From an uncultured Acidobacteriaceae bacterium (GTDB lineage Bacteria > Acidobacteriota > Terriglobia > Terriglobales > Acidobacteriaceae), in contig CAIWFH010000151.1 in assembly GCA_903911925.1 (NCBI GenBank), positions 62,001 to 126,000 of the forward strand: DNA of 64,000 nucleotides, read 5' to 3'. Positions 51,152 through 59,030 of the stretch are shown here, one piece after another. The translations under genes were made by a program, and so were the position numbers. Under the pieces are notes generated by a model. The model searched no databases, was not told the DNA's origin, and saw nothing but the letters and a program-made list of their open reading frames with translations. Each line of letters opens with the position of its first letter. Positions within the stretch are counted from its first letter, which is position 1.

Positions 51152-53149
51152 CTACATCCCGTCGTCGCGGAACATGGGATGCGGGATCAGGCGGCGGTAG
51201 TCTTCCTGGTGGGCGCCGTCGAGGCAGGCTTCGATGATGCGGTGGCCCAGCGGGTCGAGCTCGGGCACCTGGAACTGCTTTAACTCGCTGGCAAAGAACT
51301 CCCGCCATTGGCGCGCGCCTTCCTGGTAGACCTCCATGCCGCCCTGAATCTGCTCTTCGACGGCAAGAAAGACGCGGGGAATCATGGAGCCCTCAATGCG
51401 CAGCTGGTTGGGAATGTAGCCCAGCAGCGGGCAGAGCGCCTCGGCAACCTGTTCTCGGGCAAACTTGGCGCTGCCGCGGCGGGCGAGGTATTCGCGGGCA
51501 ATCCACTCGGCCATGAAGCCCACCTTCCATGCGCCGATGTGCTGGTTGGGCAGCAGCACGTAACGCGTGTCGGGCGTGTTGACGATCTGCTGCAAAAGCA
51601 AGTTGGCCTGGTCTACGCGGCGGCCGGTGGCAAAGGCCCAATAGGAGCCGACACCTTCCGACTGCATGGCCTTTGACTTTTGCGCCTGGATGCTGGGATT
51701 GGCGTGGCCGCGCGGAGCCACTAGCCGCCACAGCCACGCCAGGGCCGGCGAAAGCACGTGAATCATGGCCAGGATGCCATAGAGTTGGCTGTCTTTGTGC
51801 GTGGGCGGGCATCGAACGCCGAAGCTGCGCACGTCTACCCGCTGCGGCCCGTCGAGAATGTCTTCAAGCATGCGACGCGGCAAAATTACGCGCGGATTGG
51901 GGCAAGGCTTGCCGGGCGCGTCTTCAATGTGTTCCCAGGTGAGGCAGGTTCCGCCGGGAACGATGTAGTGGTTCAAGAAGATCAACGGCTCGGGCGGGTC
52001 AATGCACATGCGCTCGAGTTTGGGCGCGGTGCCGTAGCTGTGGATGTGATCCACGCGGACGAACCAGCCGTTCTCGGCATCGGCCACGGTGAGGCGCCCT
52101 TGTGTGCCTTTGAAGCCTTCGCGGGTGCCCTGGTAACTGGGGTGCGCGCAGGCCATGTCATCGGCAATGGGGCGCAGGTGGCAGGCTTCAGGCAGGTTGA
52201 GCGTGCGCTGTTCTTTGGTAAGCACGTTTTGGCCCAGCAGCAGGCGGCCGTCATCCATGCGGTGGATGTGCTCGGTCATCTCGCTCTTGCCGCCGCCGGA
52301 AGCGCCTTCGTGCATGAGAATAAGCTGATTCTCGTAGGGCGTGACCACGGCCACCGCGGCGCAGTGGTTTGTGGTCCAGCCCTCGCGCTCGCCAATGTCG
52401 AGCAGCATGGAATAGACGCCTTTTTTCGCGCTGGGGCCGGGATAGAGGTTGTAGGCGAAGACTTCCTGGTGGGTGGCCGTGCGATCGTGCACCACCACCT
52501 GGCGGCCGCTGAAGTGCGTATGCCGGAAAGGCGGAGCGACAAAAAGCAACCCGCCGGTGATTTTGAAGTTGGCCGGGACCTGGCTACGGGGAATCATGCC
52601 CTGCAGGTCGGCCAGGGCTGCCGCAAAGAAGGCCGCCTGGCGGGGGACGATGAGAAGCGAGCCATAGCCCAGTGCATCTGTGCCGGCGTAGAACGGCATG
52701 GCCACCAGTTCCTGTGTCTTGAGCCAATCGAGCGTCTGCTGGCGCGTTTGGTCGAACGGCTCGCCGAAGCGCTGGCCGTAAGTGGGCTTGTCGGTGGGCA
52801 GAGTGTCGCCAATGACCATCGCGTCCGGATCGCGGCGGCGCATGGCCGGATCAGGAAAATTGATGGCCAGCCCGTTGCGCGCCTTGGTGATGACCGCCTC
52901 GGTAATGCGGCCAAGACCGGGTGTCTGGAAGGCGGACTCATACTGGCCGCGATCTTCGCGGTTGCCCAGCGTCCAGTCAGTCTCGCCCGTGGCCCGGCCC
53001 AGCGCCCAATCCATAAGCTGCTGGCGGGTCTCCGGGGTCTGCACGAGCGGCGCCGCACCGAGCACCTCGCGCACGTGGGCGGGCAGATCGAGTTCGGACC
53101 AGAAGGCCTGGAAGTCAACAACGGCGTCACCTTGGGCGGCGGAGTTCAT
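51152..53149 (-). CDS. DUF4914 family protein with PEPCK-like P-loop
   Basis: This 665-residue protein belongs to the DUF4914 family, which is related to phosphoenolpyruvate carboxykinases. A P-loop of the form HEGASGGGKSEMTEHIH occurs near residues 276-292, comparable to the kinase-1 motif of PEPCK. Upstream is NHCAAVAVVTPYENQLIL. The N-terminal half has AFWSELDLPAHVREVLGAAP and GSLLIVPRQAAFFAAALADL; the C-terminal half has LNHYIVPGGTCLTWEHIEDAPG. The reaction is unknown; a phosphoryl-transfer role is an inference from the P-loop. No obvious operon partner. Confidence 0.82.
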   Translation of the reverse strand: MNSAAQGDAVVDFQAFWSELDLPAHVREVLGAAPLVQTPETRQQLMDWALGRATGETDWTLGNREDRGQYESAFQTPGLGRITEAVITKARNGLAINFPDPAMRRRDPDAMVIGDTLPTDKPTYGQRFGEPFDQTRQQTLDWLKTQELVAMPFYAGTDALGYGSLLIVPRQAAFFAAALADLQGMIPRSQVPANFKITGGLLFVAPPFRHTHFSGRQVVVHDRTATHQEVFAYNLYPGPSAKKGVYSMLLDIGEREGWTTNHCAAVAVVTPYENQLILMHEGASGGGKSEMTEHIHRMDDGRLLLGQNVLTKEQRTLNLPEACHLRPIADDMACAHPSYQGTREGFKGTQGRLTVADAENGWFVRVDHIHSYGTAPKLERMCIDPPEPLIFLNHYIVPGGTCLTWEHIEDAPGKPCPNPRVILPRRMLEDILDGPQRVDVRSFGVRCPPTHKDSQLYGILAMIHVLSPALAWLWRLVAPRGHANPSIQAQKSKAMQSEGVGSYWAFATGRRVDQANLLLQQIVNTPDTRYVLLPNQHIGAWKVGFMAEWIAREYLARRGSAKFAREQVAEALCPLLGYIPNQLRIEGSMIPRVFLAVEEQIQGGMEVYQEGARQWREFFASELKQFQVPELDPLGHRIIEACLDGAHQEDYRRLIPHPMFRDDGM

Positions 53150-53256
53150 TGGTTATCTCGCTTTCGGGGAAAGGGTACATGCACTCAAATAGCGCTCAAA
53201 GCCAAAAGGGCACACCTTTTTATCTCACCCACCGTCACAACTGGCAGTGCGCTTCG

Positions 53257-54747
53257 TCACATTATGGGATATCGTTCCAGGATAAGCCGCATCGCTTCGT
53301 CTGCGGTTGCGATGCTTCCTTCCAACTGCGCATCTTCGACCGCGTGGAGCATCTGCTTGAATTCCGCTCCCGGCTTGTAGCCCGCGGCGATTAATTCGCG
53401 ACCGGTAATGAGCGGCTGCGGGCGCACCACTTCTTCCGGCATGTCTTCGTAGCGCTCGCGCACGAAGTTATAGTGGTCCAGGTTGCCGCTGGCGGCCATG
53501 CAGTCCATCTTGTGCAGGGCCAGGTGCTGGTCAAAGCTCTCAAGGCGGAAAAATCGCTTCAGCGTGGACGACTTCATCCGCACGGCATCGGCAAAACGCA
53601 TGTGGTTTTCAATGAGCGCCAGTACCTGCCGCGTTTCGTCGTTGGAGAAACGGAAGCGGCGGCAGATTTCCGCGCCCATGGCCACGCCGATTTCAACGTG
53701 CCCGTCAAAGCGGATGCGATCCGGTGCGCGGCGAAAGGTGGGCGGCTTTCCCACGTCATGGAGCAGCGCGCCCCATGCCAGGGTCATGGGAGAGCCGGGT
53801 TCGAGTTGATCCAAAAGCAGCAGTGTGTGCACCCAGACGTCGCCCTCGGGGTGGAATTGCGGCGGCTGGGCCACACCTTTCATCTTGGCAATTTCCGGAA
53901 GCACTTCTTTCAGCAGGCCGGTTTCATCGAGCAGTTCAAAGGCGCGGCGCGCGTGGCCCTCGGTCAGCATGCGGGTCAGCTCATCGCGCACGCGTTCGCG
54001 GCTGACGGCGGCGGTTTTTGGGGCCAGGCAGCGGATGGCGGCAGCCGTGGCCGGGTCAAGGTGGAAGCCGAAGCGGGCGGCAAAGCGCACCGCGCGCAGC
54101 ATGCGCAGGTGGTCTTCTTCAAAGCGCAGTTCGGGGCGGCCGATGGCGCGGACAATGCCGGCTTCGAGGTCGGCGATGCCGCCTATGTGGTCGATGACAG
54201 CGGAGCGCAACTCTTGAACCGAGGTGCCAGGAGCAAATCCCGCAGGGGCTAAAGCCCCGGTTGATTTTGTTGCGATTTCGGCACGACTGAAGTCGAGCCC
54301 TGACACTTCTTGCTTGCCGGAAAGAGTTTCCCCATCGCAAGCAATGCCTGGGTCCTTCATAGGATCCAAAAGCAGGCCGTTGATGGTGAAGTCGCGCCTT
54401 TGCACGTCTTCCTTCGCGCTGGTGGTATAGCGCACCGCATCGGGATGGCGACCGTCGGAGTACGCTCCGTCTGACCGGAAAGTTACGACCTCGGTAACGC
54501 AGTAATCGTCGTCATCACCATCGGCCACCAGCACCACGCCAAAGTGCGCGCCGACGGCAAAGGTGCGCGGGAACAGCGCCAGTACCACGTCGGGCGTGGC
54601 GGAAGTAGCGACATCGTAGTCTTTCGGCTCGCATGCCAGCAGCAGGTCGCGGACACAGCCGCCTGCAAGGTAGGCTTGGTGGCCGGCGATGTGCAAAGTT
54701 CGCAGCACATGCAGAGCCGCTTCGAATTGGCGTGACTGGAGCAACAT
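53257..54747 (-). CDS. cca: CCA tRNA nucleotidyltransferase with HD domain
   Basis: This enzyme adds or repairs the CCA end of tRNA. The nucleotidyltransferase motifs AYLAGGCVRDLLL, EPKDYDVATSATPD (metal-binding DxD) and RRDFTINGLLLDP are present, then RAIGRPELRFEEDHLRMLRAVRFAARFGF, and a C-terminal HD domain (AWGALLHDVGKPPTF). Between the head and neck domains (about residues 150-169) lies an insert translated from a family B repeat. The start used is the ATG at 54747 (MLLQSRQFEAALHVL); a GTG at 54768 is an alternative. Confidence 0.94.
   Translation of the reverse strand: MLLQSRQFEAALHVLRTLHIAGHQAYLAGGCVRDLLLACEPKDYDVATSATPDVVLALFPRTFAVGAHFGVVLVADGDDDDYCVTEVVTFRSDGAYSDGRHPDAVRYTTSAKEDVQRRDFTINGLLLDPMKDPGIACDGETLSGKQEVSGLDFSRAEIATKSTGALAPAGFAPGTSVQELRSAVIDHIGGIADLEAGIVRAIGRPELRFEEDHLRMLRAVRFAARFGFHLDPATAAAIRCLAPKTAAVSRERVRDELTRMLTEGHARRAFELLDETGLLKEVLPEIAKMKGVAQPPQFHPEGDVWVHTLLLLDQLEPGSPMTLAWGALLHDVGKPPTFRRAPDRIRFDGHVEIGVAMGAEICRRFRFSNDETRQVLALIENHMRFADAVRMKSSTLKRFFRLESFDQHLALHKMDCMAASGNLDHYNFVRERYEDMPEEVVRPQPLITGRELIAAGYKPGAEFKQMLHAVEDAQLEGSIATADEAMRLILERYPIM
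54240..54300 (-). repeat. Repeat family B, copy 3, inside cca
   Basis: AGGGGCTAAAGCCCC and the imperfect palindrome GGCACGACTGAAGTCGAGCC lie in frame within the coding sequence. They have the same element order as the family B copies at 22690 and 38092. Confidence 0.75.
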
Positions 54748-54816
54748 GGCTGCTTCATCTATTGTCACCTGCTTCAGCCCAAACGGGTTATGATTTGCGG
54801 TACTTGGGAGAGAGAA

Positions 54817-55203
54817 ATGGGACTTAAGATGCTTGGCGCGATTCTGTTGCTGGCGCTTCCAGCTTTGGGCGCGACACCGACGTGCAAGGGGAATCCAAAG
54901 GTCGTCGGCGCCTGTTTCGTCGTCCACGGCAGAGCTACTTTTGGAAATGGAACACCGGCGCTGAGAATCTGGCCTGTGGGAACGAAGCGCATGTTGGGCG
55001 TCACCGCAGAGCCAATTGCAGACGACACAGAGGATCCAATCTTCCCTAAGAGCATGATGAGGTTTGGCGCTGACGTTGAGGGAATATTCGGCGACTTCGA
55101 AGTGTGCCCGTTTACTCCAGAGCATAAGGGTACGATGCGGATGGTTTGTGTTGAATCAGCTACCAATCTCGTTGTAAAGCGCGCGTCCTGCAACAAGCAG
55201 TAA
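54817..55203 (+). CDS. Predicted secreted protein of unknown function
   Basis: This 128-residue protein has a signal peptide (MLGAILLLALPALGA) and a mature domain with four cysteines (CKGNPKVVGAC, EVCPFT, ASC). It was not recognised as a member of a named family. The start at 54817 was chosen because it begins directly with the signal; a GGGAG lies 8 bases upstream. It sits between the divergent cca gene and the co-directional tsaD gene, 32 bases before the latter. Confidence 0.65.
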   Translation: MGLKMLGAILLLALPALGATPTCKGNPKVVGACFVVHGRATFGNGTPALRIWPVGTKRMLGVTAEPIADDTEDPIFPKSMMRFGADVEGIFGDFEVCPFTPEHKGTMRMVCVESATNLVVKRASCNKQ

Positions 55204-55235
55204 GTTAACCCCTCCCCTCCCGCTAAACTAATTAA

Positions 55236-56531
55236 ATGAGCGGACGCGGTCTAATCCTCGGGATTGAGAGTTCTTGCGATGAGACCGCCGCGTCCGTGGT
55301 TGAGCACGGGGCGCGAACGCTTTCTTCGGTGGTTGCTTCGCAGATCGCTACTCATGCGCGCTACGGCGGAGTGGTGCCGGAACTGGCCAGCCGCGAGCAC
55401 CTGCGCGCCATTGTGCCGGTGGTCCGTGGCGCCCTGGCACAGGCTGGGGTAACGCTAGATGATCTGGATGCGATCGCCGTGACCTCCGGTCCGGGGCTGG
55501 CTGGGGCGCTGCTGGTGGGGATCACGTACGCCAAGGCGCTGGCCTTCGCGCAGGGAATTCCCCTGATCGCCATCAATCACCTGGAAGGGCATATCCACGC
55601 GGTGCTGCTGCATGAGCGGGAGGCCGCCCATGTTGAGGAAGAACTGAGATTTGTGGTATCCCAGGTCTCAGAATCGAGACCTGGGGCACCCACGGATTCG
55701 ACCGATCCGGCATTGGCGTTGGTAGTTTCCGGCGGGCATACGCACCTTTACCTTTGCCGGCCTGCGCACGGGACGTGGACCTACAAGCTGGTGGGCCGCA
55801 CGGTGGACGACGCGGCGGGGGAGGCCTACGACAAGGTGGCCAAGTTGCTGGGTTTCGGCTACCCCGGCGGGCCTTGGATCGATGCCCTGGCGAAATTTGG
55901 GAACCCAAAGGCCGTGCCGTTTGCGTTCTCGCAGATCAAGACCAAGCTGCACCTGGGCGGCAAGCCTCCGCGCACCAAAGCGGCAAAGACAGCTCCCATC
56001 GCCGATCTCGATCCGCACCTGCTTTTCTCGTTTTCCGGAATCAAGACGGCAGTGCTGCGGTATGTGGAACTGCACGGCCTGCGCGAAGAGGCGCAGGCTC
56101 GCGCGGCGCGGCTCTTTCCCAATCAGAGCCGGCATCCGGAGCGAAGCGCAGCGGAGGATTTGCATTTTCAGGCCACGCCTCCAAAATCCAAGGAAGAGGC
56201 CCTTGCCCTCTGCCCGCAGCCGGTGCTTGACCTGGTGGCCAGCTTTCAGCACGCGGTGGTGGGCGACCTGATGAAGAAGACCTTTGCGGCAGCCGAATCG
56301 CTGGGTGCCAGCCGCATCCTGGTCACCGGCGGGGTGGCCGCCAACCTCGAGCTTCGCGCGCGATTCACGGCAGAGGCCGCCCACCGCGGCATCCGTGTAG
56401 CCTTTCCCACGCTTGCGCTTTCTACGGATAACGCCGCCATGATCGCCGCCGCCGCCTGGCCGCACTTTCAGGCAGGCGAGTTTGCAGCCGCTGACCTGTC
56501 CGGTGACCCGTCGCTGGCGCTGGGACGCTAG
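55236..56531 (+). CDS. tsaD: tRNA N6-adenosine threonylcarbamoyltransferase with two repeat-derived inserts
   Basis: TsaD (Gcp) transfers threonylcarbamoyl to A37 of ANN-decoding tRNAs. Metal-binding and ATP motifs are intact: LGIESSCDETAASVV, ASREHLRAIVPV, TSGPGLAGALLVG, NHLEGHIHAVLL, VVSGGHTHLYL, DDAAGEAYDKVAKLLG, FSFSGIKTAV and ILVTGGVAAN. The length is 431 against the usual 335-350. Much of the excess lies in two inserts translated from dispersed repeats, at residues about 139-152 (FVVSQVSESRPGAP) and about 300-310 (HPERSAAEDLHF). Both keep the frame. The start is at 55236. Confidence 0.96.
   Translation: MSGRGLILGIESSCDETAASVVEHGARTLSSVVASQIATHARYGGVVPELASREHLRAIVPVVRGALAQAGVTLDDLDAIAVTSGPGLAGALLVGITYAKALAFAQGIPLIAINHLEGHIHAVLLHEREAAHVEEELRFVVSQVSESRPGAPTDSTDPALALVVSGGHTHLYLCRPAHGTWTYKLVGRTVDDAAGEAYDKVAKLLGFGYPGGPWIDALAKFGNPKAVPFAFSQIKTKLHLGGKPPRTKAAKTAPIADLDPHLLFSFSGIKTAVLRYVELHGLREEAQARAARLFPNQSRHPERSAAEDLHFQATPPKSKEEALALCPQPVLDLVASFQHAVVGDLMKKTFAAAESLGASRILVTGGVAANLELRARFTAEAAHRGIRVAFPTLALSTDNAAMIAAAAWPHFQAGEFAAADLSGDPSLALGR
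55651..55691 (+). repeat. Palindromic repeat family A, copy 18, inside tsaD
   Basis: TTGTGGTATCCCAGG and CCTGGGGCACCC with the arms AGGTCTC and GAGACCT around AGAATC. It is virtually identical to copy 12 and is read in frame as FVVSQVSESRPGAP. Confidence 0.9.
56132..56162 (+). repeat. Repeat family C fragment inside tsaD
   Basis: CATCCGGAGCGAAGCGCAGC followed by GGAGGATTT is read in frame as HPERSAAEDL. Part of it matches the family C element at 11701-11761. Confidence 0.7.
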
Positions 56532-56678
56532 GTCGGGTAAAGCGTCACTTTCGGGTTTACGCAGACGCAATGGGATGCTACTTTGTCTCTGAGAATCCCA
56601 CGGTTCCGGGCAATCATCCCTTCTGCGGCGGCCAAGCCGTTTTTTGGCCTTGGCGCGTGCGCAAGCTAGGCGTGGAAG

Positions 56679-57410
56679 ATGAGCAGCAGCGTCCTGGAGT
56701 CCGTCAAGGCTCACCCTTACCTGTTCGCCAACCTGCCGATTCTGGCGGCGGTGATCCTGCTGCCCCGGTTGGCACCCAATCGCGACTATAGGCAGGCAGC
56801 GGTTTTCAGCGGCCTTGCTTGTCTGCCGTGCTCCCTGGCTGAGATTACGTCCGCGACGTACTGGCGCCCCGAATTGTTGGGCGGCATGCGCTGCGGGGTC
56901 GAAGACATGATCTTCACCTACACGGTTGGCGCTTCAGCATGGCTGATGGCCGCTCTCTGGAGACATGAGAGTTGCACGGTGGGAACGCGCTCATTCGGCT
57001 CAGCGTTTCAACGTCTGACTCCATGGGCGCTCACGGTCACTGTGGCGTACATCGGTTTATGGTTGGCTGGGATGAACTGCGTAACGGCTACACTGGTTTG
57101 CTCCGCCGGACTATTGCTGTTTCTGCTGCGCCGCAGACCATCGCTCTGGCGCCTGGCGCTCACGGGTCTGGTCTCGTTTACTCCCATCTACATGCTCGAG
57201 GAGACGGTTCAGTTCGCCGCCTGGCCAAACTATCTTGCCTATTGGAACTCCGAAGGGATCTGGGGAACCCTGGTGCTCGGCATACCTCTCGGAGAGATAG
57301 CCTGGGCTGTGATTTTCGGAGCCGCGTGCCCGGTGGTTATCGCATCGGTTCTCGATATAGCGTTTGAGGCTCGGACATCTGCGGAATCAATTCAGCCTTC
57401 GCCTGCTTAG
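56679..57410 (+). CDS. Membrane protein, lycopene-cyclase-domain-like
   Basis: This 243-residue protein has about seven hydrophobic segments and two acid motifs, GGMRCGVEDMIFTYTVG and LGIPLGEIAWAVIFGAACP, that recall the P-x-E-E-W-like motifs of the CrtYcd lycopene cyclase domain. In carotenoid cyclases each motif carries two acids; here the first reads VED and the second PLGE, so activity is uncertain. It converges with a truncated relative on the other strand, and their 3' ends overlap by 74 bases. The start at 56679 is the first credible ATG. Confidence 0.72.
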   Translation: MSSSVLESVKAHPYLFANLPILAAVILLPRLAPNRDYRQAAVFSGLACLPCSLAEITSATYWRPELLGGMRCGVEDMIFTYTVGASAWLMAALWRHESCTVGTRSFGSAFQRLTPWALTVTVAYIGLWLAGMNCVTATLVCSAGLLLFLLRRRPSLWRLALTGLVSFTPIYMLEETVQFAAWPNYLAYWNSEGIWGTLVLGIPLGEIAWAVIFGAACPVVIASVLDIAFEARTSAESIQPSPA

Positions 57411-57783
57411 GGCTCATGGACAAGTCCGTCTCGTCAATTCGGCCGGGGGTTTCGGTGCGCGCCTCAAGCGTGTACGCCATGATCAGCGGCCAGACGACAC
57501 CATACCCTGCCGCCCAGGCTACCTCCTCCAATGGAAAGCCGATGACAGAGATTCCGCACAGCCCCGCCCAATTCCATTCCGACGAAAAGGCGGGAAAGAC
57601 CGTCCAGGAATACTTGAGGATCGGCAAGTATAAAGTCAGATACGAGATGCTGCCTACCAGCGCGAGCCGCCAGTATCCGGTACGCAGCGTCAGGATAACG
57701 GCGGAAACCGCCACCATGGCGGCAAACAGCGTTTTCCATCTGTCAATGGCAGTGTGCGCCAAAAGCCGCCCTCTTCTGACCAA
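57337..57783 (-). pseudogene. Truncated paralogue of the lycopene-cyclase-like protein
   Basis: These 148 residues align with the C-terminal half of the protein encoded at 56679-57410. YWRLALVGSISYLTLYL matches LWRLALTGLVSFTPIYM, and IGFPLEEVAWAAGYGVVWP matches LGIPLGEIAWAVIFGAACP, with two acids (LEE) intact. The N-terminal half of the family, including the first acid motif, is missing. Its 5' end abuts a truncated permease reading frame, so a deletion probably joined the two. It may be a nonfunctional remnant or a half-length membrane protein. Confidence 0.65.
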
Positions 57784-58109
57784 CCAGCCAGGTAGGCCAT
57801 CTCGCCGCTCTCCAAGGCCACCATGTCACCCAGCGAGCTCATCACGCTTGCCACGCCCGGCACTGCGCGCATCTTCGCGGCCAGCCCCTCATCCAGCACC
57901 GCTGTCAGTATCTCCACTGATCCCTTTTTAACGGCCACCATGTCTGTGCCGCGATCCTGCAGCGACATGACCACGGCGCGGTCCACTCCGCGCGAGAGAC
58001 CCACCAGCGCCAGCAGCCCCGCAAGCGCGGCGCCAATTCCCGCGGCCGTGAGTGCGGTGCGGAGGGGATGACTCCGCAGATTGCGGAGCGGAAAGGTCAG
58101 GGCGTTCAT
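57690..58109 (-). pseudogene. Truncated MacB/FtsX-type ABC transporter permease
   Basis: These 139 residues begin as an ordinary MacB-type permease: NLRSHPLRTALTAAGIGAAL (first membrane helix), then DMVAVKKGSVEILTAVLDE and VPGVASVMSSLGDMVALESG. After about residue 115 the frame leaves the family and runs into GFWRTLPLTDGKRC, which is the neighbouring gene read out of frame. Full permeases have about 370-400 residues, so the remaining helices are gone. It lies directly after the damaged ATPase gene, with its start overlapping that gene's end by 4 bases. Confidence 0.8.
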
Positions 58110-58839
58110 GCGGGCTGCCCCCGGCGCTGATCGCCAACAACCTGCCCGTCTCTGAGCCTGATCACGCGTACCGCCCGCCGCGCGATCAGTTCATCGTGGG
58201 TCACCATGACAAGCGCGACCTTTTCGCGGAGGTTCAGGTCTTCCAGGAGGGTCAAAATCTGGTTCGCCGTCTGCGAGTCCAGGTTCCCGGTCGGCTCGTC
58301 GGCAAGAATCACGCGAGGAGAGTTTGCCAGGACGCGGGCGATGGCCACGCGCTGCGCTTCCCCGCCGGATAGCTCCGCAACGCGGTGGCCCGCCCGGCCG
58401 CAGAGCCCCACGCGAGAGAGCAAGTCAGCAACTCGCTGCGGCGCTTGTTTTCGCCCGCAAACACGCCTAGCATCGGCAGCTCGATATTCTCCGCCGCCGT
58501 GAGCCCCGCTATCAGTTGGAAGGTCTGGAAGACAAACCCGATTTGCGTTGCCCGCAGCCCGCTCCATTCGGCTGTACTCTTTGGAGTCGCGCCATCGAAC
58601 AGAACCGACCCCTCATCCGGCCGGTCCAATCCCGCGGCAAGGTAGAGCAAGGTGGACTTTCCGCTGCCACTAGGGCCGGTAATGGCCAGATATTCTTCAT
58701 TTTCGATGTCGAGCGAGACCGCGCGAAGGGCACGAACCTGACCCCGCCGGTAGGTGCGCGAAACACCGTCAAAGCGGATGAGCACACTCTTGCCGGGGAC
58801 CGGAGCCACCAACACGCCGGTCGTCGCACTCGCGTTCAT
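58106..58839 (-). pseudogene. ABC transporter ATPase of the MacB/LolD type, frameshifted
   Basis: This ATP-binding subunit is split into two frames. The first part has ITGPSGSGKSTLLYLAAGLD (Walker A) and IGFVFQTFQLIAGLTAAENI (Q-loop). The second has VAELSGGEAQRVAIARVLA (signature), VILADEPTGNLDS (Walker B) and VMVTHDELIA (switch His). The frame changes near 58436-58445, where KRR in the first frame should continue as QRVADLLSRVG in the second; one base appears to be missing. Together with the truncated permease downstream, the transporter appears inactivated. Confidence 0.85.
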
Positions 58840-59030
58840 GCGGCTGTCTTCCTGGCTGGTTGTCACTTGGCACACATGCTAGCGCAGGATTTTCTGTTCC
58901 GGCAAGGGGATTTGTAGACACTATTTTTCCGCGTTTCACGCGCAACCACCCCGGAATCTCCCGCTGCTACAATCGGAAAGGCTTAATTTGTCGCCATCTC
59001 AATCGTTTTCCGAGCAAGAAGTTACGACTG

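Noticed and set aside
51758..53380. A 540-residue open frame on the plus strand
   Set aside because: It is antisense to the DUF4914 gene over nearly all of its length, with alanine/glycine/histidine-biased composition typical of a shadow frame in GC-rich DNA.
55668..56714. A 348-residue open frame on the minus strand
   Set aside because: It is antisense to tsaD and has no recognisable domain.
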